DNA from: RGIG3159 sp034927685
Lineage (GTDB): Bacteria; Bacillota; Clostridia; Oscillospirales; Oscillospiraceae
Assembly (NCBI GenBank): GCA_034927685.1
Contig: JAYFPO010000003.1
Coordinates: 1 to 64,000, forward strand
Length of the DNA: 64,000 nucleotides
Direction of reading: 5' to 3'
The notes under the pieces: model-generated
Database searches by the model: none
The model's input: only the letters and a program-made list of their open reading frames with translations
What the model was told of the DNA's origin: nothing
In this document: piece after piece, positions 54,668 through 61,892 of the stretch
How the letters are laid out: every line of letters begins with the position of its first letter
Position numbering within the stretch: the first letter of the stretch is position 1
Position numbers and translations under genes: made by a program

Positions 54668-55171
54668 TACAGTGTCCCTCCCTGTTTATTGTATGAGGGA
54701 GGCGCAGGTTTCGATCATTTTTCTAGGCCGTCGGACGCACTTATGCGAAAAAAGGTTGGAAATCAAAAAATTCGATGAATCAGATAGTTTTCCCCTATAA
54801 TTAACCCATAAAGTTATGATAGAGGCGAAAAAATCAAAAGTATGCTTCACAATTGGCCAGTGCAGCCGGAAGCAGAAAGAGATCTTTGCCGAGGAACCGG
54901 TGCGCTGCCTGGCCGCCGGGGTCCGGGCCGTCGGAGAAAATCCGTCGGACTGTCACGAAAGTGGAGCGCTGTCATGAACGACACAGAGGGAGAGTTGCGT
55001 TGAGTCAGGATGCTGTCATGACTCAATTTGTCTTCTGCTCGGCGTGCTGACCGTCGGAACCCTGTTCGCGCTCCGTGCCGCTGCCCGCAAAAAAGCCGCG
55101 GTCTGAACCCTGCCGCAGCGTAAAACACCGCCCTGCCACAATCTATCTTGTGGCAGGGCGGTGGATGCGTT
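54668..55171. other. intergenic interval (about 500 bp) with remnants
   Basis: No complete gene. It holds the leader of the DUF3343 gene with the inverted repeat CCTCCCT (54677-54683)/AGGGAGG (54696-54702), which contains the ribosome site. In the middle, a plus-strand frame ending near 55106 encodes LLLGVLTVGTLFALRAAARKK, resembling the C-terminal membrane anchor of a surface protein, but it has no start codon, so it may be a decayed gene end. The rest has no recognisable signal until the ispF terminator. Confidence 0.45.
55126..55163 (-). terminator. terminator of murD-ispD-ispF
   Basis: CACCGCCCTGCCACAA, a 6-base loop and TTGTGGCAGGGCGGTG form a perfect 16-bp stem. On the minus strand it ends in TTTTA. 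Confidence 0.88.
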
Positions 55172-55639
55172 TTACAAAATCAGGCAGACCGCCTGGGCTG
55201 CAATGCCCTCCTCCCGGCCGGTAAAGCCGAGATGCTCCTCCGTCGTCGCCTTGACGCTGACCTTCGAAGGGCTGATTTCCAGCGCCCGCGCCATGTTTTC
55301 CGCCATGTGCGGCAGCAGGTCGGCCAGTCTCGGCCGCTGGGCAATGATGGTGGCATCGATATTGCCGACCGAAAATCCGGCCTCCCGCAGGCGAACACCG
55401 ACCTGCCGCAGCAGCAGCAGGCTATCGCAGCCACGATACCGGTCGTCCGTATCCGGGAAGAGCTTCCCTATATCCCCCAGATTGGCCGCACCCAGCAGCG
55501 CGTCCATGACCGCGTGAGCCAACACATCGGCGTCGGAGTGTCCGTCCAGACCGGTCTCATGGGCGATTTCCACACCGCCAAGAATCAGCCTTCGCCCCGC
55601 CGTCAGGCGGTGCGCATCGTAGCCCTGTCCGATTCTCAT
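55172..55639 (-). CDS. ispF: 2-C-methyl-D-erythritol 2,4-cyclodiphosphate synthase
   Basis: 155 residues. Metal and substrate residues lie in GQGYDAHRL at about 4-12 and GLDGHSDADVLAHAVMDAL at about 32-50. It forms the cyclic diphosphate of the MEP isoprenoid pathway. Its start overlaps the ispD stop by four bases, fitting consecutive steps. Confidence 0.96.
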   Translation of the reverse strand: MRIGQGYDAHRLTAGRRLILGGVEIAHETGLDGHSDADVLAHAVMDALLGAANLGDIGKLFPDTDDRYRGCDSLLLLRQVGVRLREAGFSVGNIDATIIAQRPRLADLLPHMAENMARALEISPSKVSVKATTEEHLGFTGREEGIAAQAVCLIL

Positions 55640-56373
55640 GCCAGGTCCCTCCTTCTGGCAAGCGCGCTTGCCAGCGCCAGGTCCATTCTGGTCGTCACCT
55701 TGAAATTTTCCTCGCTGCCTGCCGTGACCGTAACCTTCATTCCCATGGCCTCCATGGCGGCACAGTCGTCGGTGCCAGGCAATCCTTTCTCCACGGCGCG
55801 CTGAATTGCCGCGCGGATCAGATCCGCGTCAAAGACCTGGGGCGTCTGGATGGCATAGAGCGTCTCCCGCCTTGGCGTGGAGACGCCGATTCCCTGCTCT
55901 ACCACCCGGACCGTATCCCGAACCGGGATGCCCGGCGCAGCAGCACCGGTCCTCGCCGCCGCAGAAATGGCGTCCAGAATCACCTGCTGAGAGACCAGCG
56001 GACGCGCAGCATCATGAATGGCGATCAGTTTGGATTTCCTGTCGCACCAGAAAAGCCCGTTTTGCACGGACTCCTGCCGGGTCCCCCCGCCGGCCACCAC
56101 ATGGGTCAGCTTGGTAACGCCCGCGTCCCGCAGCAGCTCTTCCACGTCTGCCTTCAGGTCCTCCCGCGTGACGACGACAAGCTCCTGCACGGCAGGACAG
56201 GCCTGAAACGCTTCCGCCGCGCGCAAAATCATAGGCTTACCGGACAACTCCGCCATGACCTTGTCCACGCCGCCCATCCGGGAGGCGCTGCCCGCCGCGA
56301 CGAGCACTGCGGAGCAGCGGGGCGGCAGCAGCCTTTTCGCCGCCGCGCCCAAAAGATTGACGATCTGTTTCAT
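55636..56373 (-). CDS. ispD: 2-C-methyl-D-erythritol 4-phosphate cytidylyltransferase
   Basis: 245 residues. The CTP-binding glycine-rich loop is AVLVAAGSASRMGGVDK at about residues 24-40. IHDAARPLVS and TDDCAAMEAMG follow. It makes CDP-methylerythritol. The ATG at 56373 is chosen because GGGAG lies eight bases upstream; the ATG at 56379 overlaps the murD stop too closely. The N-terminus is about 20 residues longer than in short relatives. Confidence 0.94.
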   Translation of the reverse strand: MKQIVNLLGAAAKRLLPPRCSAVLVAAGSASRMGGVDKVMAELSGKPMILRAAEAFQACPAVQELVVVTREDLKADVEELLRDAGVTKLTHVVAGGGTRQESVQNGLFWCDRKSKLIAIHDAARPLVSQQVILDAISAAARTGAAAPGIPVRDTVRVVEQGIGVSTPRRETLYAIQTPQVFDADLIRAAIQRAVEKGLPGTDDCAAMEAMGMKVTVTAGSEENFKVTTRMDLALASALARRRDLA

Positions 56374-56375
56374 GT

Positions 56376-57743
56376 TCATAGCTCCCAAACCGTTTTTTTG
56401 AATTCTTCGCCGCGTACCATGAAATTTTTAAACCGGTCAAACGAGGCGCTGGCCGGGGATAGGATCACCACATCGCCCGGTGCCGCCAGCGCGGCAGCCT
56501 GCCGAATTGCGCCGTAAAAATCGTTGTTTTCATAAATCTCCGGCAAATCCATGCCGGTTTTCGCCGCGCGCTCCGCCGCCTCCCGAATCTTCGGGGAGGT
56601 AACGCCGGTCAGCACCAGCTTTTTGACGTGCGCGCAAATTTCCGGCCCCAGCACATCATAGGGGATGTGCTTATCGTAGCCGCCGGCGATCAGAATGACC
56701 TTTTTGTCAAAGCTGCGCAGACCGGCGATGGTACGGGATGGGCTGGAGGCGATGGAGTCGTTATAATAGGACACGCCGTCCCTGATCCGCACCAGCTCGA
56801 TCCGATGCTCCACGCCGCCAAAGGTCCTGGCCACCTGCCGGATGCAGTCGTCCGGCACGAGGCCCTCCACGGTACAGATGGCAGCCATATAATTCTCAGC
56901 GTTGTGGATACCGGGCAGCAGAATGTCGGACTGCCGCAGAAGCTCGCTTCCATCGCGGTAAATCACGCCGCCTTGCAGGCAGACACCCGACTCCAGCCGT
57001 TCCCGCCGGGAAAACAGGCGGACGGCTCCGCGGGCCTCCTCACGGAAGCCGTCGGTCAGCGCGTTGTCGTGGTTCAGCACCAGAATGTCGCCTTCGGATT
57101 GGTGCAGGAAAATCTGCTTTTTGGCCTCCACATACTCCTCCATGCCGCCGTGCAGGTCCAGATGGTTGGGGGCCAGATTGGTGACGACCGCCACATGGGG
57201 CGAGCGCCGCATGTCCATGAGCTGGAAGGAACTGAGTTCGACCACCGCAAAATCGCCCGGCTTCATTTTTTTTGCCAGCGGCAGCAGCGGCATACCGATA
57301 TTCCCGCCGAGGAACGCGGTTTTTCCCGCGGCCTTCAGCATCTCGGAAATCAGCGTCGTGGTGGTGGTCTTGCCGTCGGAACCCGTGACCGCCAGAATGG
57401 TGCAGGGGCAGACTTCGAAAAATGCCTCCATCTCGGAGGCGATCAACGTACCGGCCTGCCGAAGCGCCGCGATCTCCGGACGCGTCGGCAGCATCCCAGG
57501 TGTCCGGAACGCCACGTCGGCGGAGAGTCCTGCGAGGTAGCCCTCGCCCAGGTGCAGTTTTGCGCCCAGCCGTTCCAGCTCCAGCACTTCGCCATCAAGC
57601 TGCTCCCGCGGCGTTTTGTCGCAGCCGGTCACGTCGATCCCATATTGCAGCAGCAGCCGCACAAGCGGCCGGTTGCTGACGCCGAGGCCGAGAACCAGCA
57701 CCCGTTTGCCGCGAAAACCCTCAAAATACGCGTCGAAATCCAT
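56376..57743 (-). CDS. murD: UDP-N-acetylmuramoylalanine-D-glutamate ligase
   Basis: 455 residues. The Rossmann-like start KRVLVLGLGVSNRPLVRLL is followed by the ATP loop AVTGSDGKTTTT at about residues 118-129 and NHLDLHGGMEEY. It adds D-Glu to UDP-MurNAc-Ala. The ATG at 57743 has GAGGAA upstream; the longer frame begins upstream of the promoter. It is first of murD-ispD-ispF. Confidence 0.96.
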   Translation of the reverse strand: MDFDAYFEGFRGKRVLVLGLGVSNRPLVRLLLQYGIDVTGCDKTPREQLDGEVLELERLGAKLHLGEGYLAGLSADVAFRTPGMLPTRPEIAALRQAGTLIASEMEAFFEVCPCTILAVTGSDGKTTTTTLISEMLKAAGKTAFLGGNIGMPLLPLAKKMKPGDFAVVELSSFQLMDMRRSPHVAVVTNLAPNHLDLHGGMEEYVEAKKQIFLHQSEGDILVLNHDNALTDGFREEARGAVRLFSRRERLESGVCLQGGVIYRDGSELLRQSDILLPGIHNAENYMAAICTVEGLVPDDCIRQVARTFGGVEHRIELVRIRDGVSYYNDSIASSPSRTIAGLRSFDKKVILIAGGYDKHIPYDVLGPEICAHVKKLVLTGVTSPKIREAAERAAKTGMDLPEIYENNDFYGAIRQAAALAAPGDVVILSPASASFDRFKNFMVRGEEFKKTVWEL

Positions 57744-57777
57744 CGTTTGTTCCTCTTTCCAGCGATATACAATCTTT

Positions 57778-57806
57778 ATTATACCGTTTTTTTCGCCTGA
57801 TTGCAA
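57778..57806 (-). promoter_or_regulatory. promoter of murD-ispD-ispF
   Basis: On the minus strand TTGCAA (57801-57806), 17 bases, TATAAT (57778-57783), 34 bases before the murD ATG. It lies back-to-back with the rnpB promoter. Confidence 0.75.
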
Positions 57807-57811
57807 CGCAT

Positions 57812-57840
57812 TTGACAAGAGGGCCCAAATAAAGTATACT
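57812..57840 (+). promoter_or_regulatory. promoter of rnpB
   Basis: Consensus TTGACA (57812-57817), 17 bases, TATACT (57835-57840), with the RNA expected to start near 57847. Confidence 0.85.
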
Positions 57841-57846
57841 ATTTAG

Positions 57847-58188
57847 GCGACCAGATCGGACAGCCGCGCGGAAAGTGCCGAAAGGCCTTCCGTGAGGAAA
57901 GTCCGGGCTCCATAGGGCAAGGATAACGGGTAACGCCCGCCCAAGGCGACTTGCGGAAAAGTGCAACAGAGAGATACCGCCGCGGCAACGCGGTAAGGGT
58001 GGAAAGGCGAGGTAAGAGCTCACCCGACGGCTGGAGACAGCCCGTCGCTGTAAACTCTATTCGGAGCAACACCGCAGAGGAGGCCAGGCCGGCCCGGCTG
58101 CTTCCGAGAAGGTGGCTGGAGCGCGTCGGCAACGGCGCGCCTAGATAGATGGCTGTCAAGACAGAACCCGGCTTACAGATCCGGTCGC
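57847..58188 (+). ncRNA. rnpB: RNase P RNA (class A)
   Basis: The conserved core is present: GAGGAAAGTCCGGGCTC at about 57894-57910, AGAGCTCACC at about 58015, and ACAGAACCCGGCTTACAG at about 58161-58178. The ends GCGACCAGATCGG and CCGGTCGC pair as helix P1. Its length of about 340 bases fits the family. It is the catalytic part of the enzyme maturing tRNA 5' ends. It has its own promoter and is followed directly by a long hairpin. Confidence 0.95.
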
Positions 58189-58228
58189 AAACGCGCCCAT
58201 GCGGGAATCTTCCCGCGTGGGCGCGTTT
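58189..58228 (+). terminator. rnpB terminator hairpin (island boundary copy A)
   Basis: AAACGCGCCCATGCGGGAA paired with its complement, with one mismatch, then a short T-run (GTTT). A 38/40 identical hairpin lies at 63297-63336. The following CAGACTGTCAAAAAA resembles, inverted, the sequence before that copy. Confidence 0.75.
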
Positions 58229-58437
58229 CAGACTGTCAAAAAAGCCCTCGTCCTTTCGCCACGGGCGAAAGGATTTTTGCCGGACACGGCGAGTCTTGCT
58301 GGTCTGGCCGGCAAAAATTCTCCTATTCCAAGGCTTTCGGGAATTCATTTCCCAAAAACCTTACTCTGCGAGGCTCCTCGGAGGGGAGACGGGGCCTCAG
58401 CATGACCGGCCGTGTGGGCACTTATGTGCCCGGCACG

Positions 58438-58671
58438 TTAGACCGGGGGTATCGGCTCCCACTCGGGCGGATTTTCGCCGGCCGTCCCGTCGTAACCGGG
58501 TCCGCCGGCCTTTTTTTCGCTTTCCTCCACCTCTTCAAGCAGCTTTTCCAGCACGGCGACGGCGGCGGACTGCGCCTCCGTCAAGAGGTCGCCGCTTCCT
58601 CGGGCCCTCATATCCTCCAGCAGCTCTCTCTGGAGAGCCAGCTCTCATCTGATCCGCTCAAGCCTGGTCAT
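58438..58671 (-). pseudogene. small helical protein gene with in-frame UGA at codon 9
   Basis: A 78-codon frame starts at ATG 58671 behind GAGGAGG-AAAACGCGC, inside the end of the beta-helix gene, and ends at TAA 58438. Codon 9 is TGA (58647-58645): MTRLERIR-stop-ELALQRELLEDMRARG. After it come GDLLTEAQSAAVAVLEKLL, EEVEESEKK and ENPPEWEPIPPV. Arg (CGA) at that position would give a smooth helical protein. No other start with a usable ribosome site exists. A 6-bp hairpin (58638-58623) lies just after the UGA. It may be a nonsense mutation or, less likely, a selenocysteine codon. Confidence 0.65.
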
Positions 58672-61633
58672 GCGCGTTTTCCTCCTCCAAATCATTTTCT
58701 TCCGCCGCGCGGCAGCCCCCGCAGATCCACGGCGGCACGCTCTTCCCGCAGACGTTGCCGCTGGCCTGGCTGCCGGACTGGCTGAACGCGATGTCGTAAT
58801 CCCTGTTGTTGAAAGCGGTGTTGCACAGGACGGCATTTCCCCCGTAGGCGACGTTCAGGCCGAACCCCCCGTTGTCCCGCACCTCGTTAAAGGCGGCCAG
58901 GGCCCCGGAATAGAGGGAGATTCCCCCCTTCGTGTTGGCGCAGACCCGGTTTCCCTCGACGACGGAGCGCGCGTCAATCGCCGCGATGCCGTTCGAGAAA
59001 TTCCGGGATACGTCGTTGTCCCGGACCGCGGAGACGCCGCGGGCGGACAGCGCGGTCACCCGGTTTTCACAGATCCGGTTTTCGGCGATCAGCGTGCTGC
59101 CGGTCATCTGGCTGAGGATCCCGTTGCCGAAGTTGCGGAAAACCTCGTTGCGGAGGATGGTCACCGTGTCGCCGTAGGAGACGATCGCCGTGCTGCCGTT
59201 ATAGGAGATGCGGCAGTCCTCGATGCGGAGATTGATGCCCCGGTTGTTTATGCCGACGGTGCCGCTGCCGAAAACGGTGCAGGCGGCAATCAGGCAGTTT
59301 CTGGCGGTGCGGTCCAGAAAGAAACCGCTGTTGCAGTTCACGACGGCGAGCCCGGCAAACGTGATCTCATGGCTGTCCCCGACGGCCGAGACCCCATACA
59401 CGGTGTAATTTCTGACCGTGAACGACCGGATTTCGACGCCGAAGGCATCCTGGACGACAAACCCGCTCTCCAGCGTGCCCGTCCCGTCCAGAACCGCCCC
59501 GTCCCCGCCGACGATTCTGATCCGGCTTTGGGTGACCGTCACCTGTTCGCGGTAGACGCCGCCCTTCACCAGGATGATGTCCCAGGGCTGCGCTGCGTTC
59601 ACCGCCTGCTGGATGGTCGCATAGTCGTCCGGGACCACGATGGTCGCCGCCTCCTCCGCCGGGCCGCACCGGCGCGCTTCCGGCGCTTCCGGCACGCCGT
59701 TTTCGCAGCAGATCCACGGCGGCAGGCATTTTTCACAGTCGTTGTTCTGGAAAACGCTGTTCGTCTGGACCCGGACCAGATCGAATATAAAATTCCCGTG
59801 GGCCGTGTTGTCCCCGACGAAATTATTGTCCAACACGACGATTCCGTTCAGCCCGTTGCCGTCCGCCCGGTTGCCGGTGACGGTATTCCCGCCGGTGTTC
59901 GACGAGAAAATCCCGTACGCGCCGTTGGAGCAGAGCCGGTTGTTCCTCGCCGTCCCGTCGCTGCCGTTCATCATGACGCCGTAATTGAAGTTGGAGCAGA
60001 TCTCGCTGTCTTCGACAACGGCGCCGCCGCCCTGGATTTCAACGCCGTCCTGCAGATTCCGCGCGATCCGGCAGGCGCGGATCCGGGTGCCGTTCCCCAT
60101 GCAGGCGACGCCGCTGTCATAGTTATCCTCAGCGGCCGTTTCTGTGATCTCCGTACCGGTGCCGAAGCAGTAGACACCCAGGTTCCCGTTATAGGAAAAC
60201 CGGCTTTTTTCGATGCGGAGGCCGCTGCTGAAGTCATACACCCCGTTATAGGCGCCCTCGGCCCCGCTTTCGCTGATCCGGTTGTCCTTCGTCGCGGTGT
60301 CAAGGTAAACGCCGTAGAACTGAATATCGCGGATGCCCGTCCGCGCGAGGACGTTCCCGCCTCCGCCCAGAATGCCGACGCCGAAGCTCACGTAGTTTTC
60401 AATCCGGAAGGACCGGATCTCCACGCCGGAAGCGCCGTTCAGGATAAAGCCGACGTCCAGCCTGCCCCCGCCGTCGAGCACCGTATTTTCTTTGCCGATG
60501 ATTCTGAGGCCGTCTTTTTCCACCATCACCTGCTCGCGGTAGACGCCGCTCTCGACGCATATGACGCCTCCGGGGGCCGCCGCATCGACGGCCTGCTGGA
60601 TGGTCGGGTAATCCTCCGGGACACGGAGCGCCGAAGCCGGGCAGGGGACGGCCCCGCTTTCGCCGTCGGGCGCCGCACTCCGCGCGCACCCCTCGCAAAG
60701 CCAGGGCGGCAGGCTTCTGCCGCAGCTGTTGCCGCGCACAGTATTCCGGACCCGGACCCTCACGAGGTCGAATTTCCCGTTGCCCCGCGCCCGGTTGCCC
60801 ACGACCGTGTTGCCCTGCTGCTCGATGAGAATCCCGATATCCGCGTTGTCGTTTACCTCGTTTGCGAGGATGCTGCTCAGGCCGGTTCCATTGACATAGA
60901 TGCCGTATCTGCCGCTTTTGCAGACCCGGTTCCCCCGGACGGTGCTGTTCTCCGCCGCGACGGAAATGCCGTCGTAGGTGATGGTCTCCCGGACGTCGTT
61001 ACCCTCGACCAGGCAGCCGGCGCCGGTCACGTTGATCCCTCCGCTCCTGCTTCCAAAGACGTCGTTTCCCTTGATCTGCGCGCGGATGCCGGCGGCGGCG
61101 ATTCCGATAACATTGCGGCCCGCGGCGCAGCGGCATATCCACGCGTCGGCGGAGCTCTCCTCGCAGGACACACCCGTCCGGCAGTACAGAATCCGGCAGT
61201 TCTCCGCGCGCAGACAGTGCCCGAGGTCGTAAATGCCGCTCTCCGCGGATTTCACGCTGCAGCCGGTGACGCGGCTGTCCGAGACCCCGGCGTCCTGCTT
61301 GACGCCGCTGCCGCCGATATTGAAGAAGCGCGTCTGCGAGATGGCGTTCGAAGTCCCACCGCCCAGGATGTCCACGCCGTCGCCCTGAAAGTTTTTTATG
61401 ATAAAGGAGCGGATTTCCACGCCGCTCGTATTGTCGAGGGTGAAAGCGGTGCCGGGCATCCACTGCCCGTCGAGCACCGCGTTTTTCTCTCCGGTGATGC
61501 TGAGAAAGCTTTTGCCCACCGTCACCCGCTCGCGGTAGACGCCGCCCTCCACGAGAATTTCGTCCCCGGGCAGCGCCGCGTCCACGGCGGCCTGAATGGT
61601 GGGATAGTCGGTTCTGACCCGTATTACCGCCAT
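58658..61633 (-). CDS. triple-module right-handed beta-helix repeat protein
   Basis: 991 residues made of three tandem modules of about 330 residues. Each opens with an IxVPxDYPTIQxAVDAAxPGD segment (residues 1-30, about 335 and about 665). Each then runs through many turns of about 20-25 residues with GNxV/NRxxxN patterns (NosD/pectin-lyase fold). Each ends with a PPW(I/L)C motif (SLPPWLCEGC, CLPPWICCEN, SVPPWICGGC). There is no signal peptide, membrane segment or catalytic site I can point to. It may be a surface or spore-coat fibre, or a polysaccharide-binding protein. The ATG at 61633 lies behind AGGAGGAAAATT. Confidence 0.88.
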   Translation of the reverse strand: MAVIRVRTDYPTIQAAVDAALPGDEILVEGGVYRERVTVGKSFLSITGEKNAVLDGQWMPGTAFTLDNTSGVEIRSFIIKNFQGDGVDILGGGTSNAISQTRFFNIGGSGVKQDAGVSDSRVTGCSVKSAESGIYDLGHCLRAENCRILYCRTGVSCEESSADAWICRCAAGRNVIGIAAAGIRAQIKGNDVFGSRSGGINVTGAGCLVEGNDVRETITYDGISVAAENSTVRGNRVCKSGRYGIYVNGTGLSSILANEVNDNADIGILIEQQGNTVVGNRARGNGKFDLVRVRVRNTVRGNSCGRSLPPWLCEGCARSAAPDGESGAVPCPASALRVPEDYPTIQQAVDAAAPGGVICVESGVYREQVMVEKDGLRIIGKENTVLDGGGRLDVGFILNGASGVEIRSFRIENYVSFGVGILGGGGNVLARTGIRDIQFYGVYLDTATKDNRISESGAEGAYNGVYDFSSGLRIEKSRFSYNGNLGVYCFGTGTEITETAAEDNYDSGVACMGNGTRIRACRIARNLQDGVEIQGGGAVVEDSEICSNFNYGVMMNGSDGTARNNRLCSNGAYGIFSSNTGGNTVTGNRADGNGLNGIVVLDNNFVGDNTAHGNFIFDLVRVQTNSVFQNNDCEKCLPPWICCENGVPEAPEARRCGPAEEAATIVVPDDYATIQQAVNAAQPWDIILVKGGVYREQVTVTQSRIRIVGGDGAVLDGTGTLESGFVVQDAFGVEIRSFTVRNYTVYGVSAVGDSHEITFAGLAVVNCNSGFFLDRTARNCLIAACTVFGSGTVGINNRGINLRIEDCRISYNGSTAIVSYGDTVTILRNEVFRNFGNGILSQMTGSTLIAENRICENRVTALSARGVSAVRDNDVSRNFSNGIAAIDARSVVEGNRVCANTKGGISLYSGALAAFNEVRDNGGFGLNVAYGGNAVLCNTAFNNRDYDIAFSQSGSQASGNVCGKSVPPWICGGCRAAEENDLEEENAHDQA

Positions 61634-61778
61634 AATTTTCCTCCTGACTGAAATGGTCCCGATCATTAAACAGAATGAACCACTTCAGCTTATTCAGGAG
61701 GGCGGCAAACTGTCCCGCGCGCGGCGCAAAAGCGGTCCGCCGGATGAACGCCGGGGTAACATGCCGAATACGGCAAAA

Positions 61779-61814
61779 ATGGGCCGCCCCAAAAGCAATT
61801 TTGGGGCGGCCCAT
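61779..61814. terminator. perfect 16-bp hairpin upstream of transposase
   Basis: ATGGGCCGCCCCAAAA (61779-61794), loop GCAA, and its exact complement to 61814. On the minus strand a T-run follows, so it would stop transcripts reading antisense to the transposase. It may be the protective hairpin at the IS left end. Confidence 0.6.
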
Positions 61815-61892
61815 CCAGATTTTCAAAAAAGGTCGCCGAAAGGCGGTGCGAGAAGTGGAGGCCTGGAAAAAAAGATAATCCGTGAAGTAGTC

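Noticed and set aside
54950..55106. Small membrane protein gene
   Set aside because: The membrane-anchor-like frame has a stop upstream and no start codon; recorded only as a possible remnant.
58670..61651. Plus-strand ORF of 993 codons opposite the beta-helix gene
   Set aside because: The repeat structure and AGGAGG start belong to the minus-strand gene; the plus-strand translation is an antisense shadow of the repeats.
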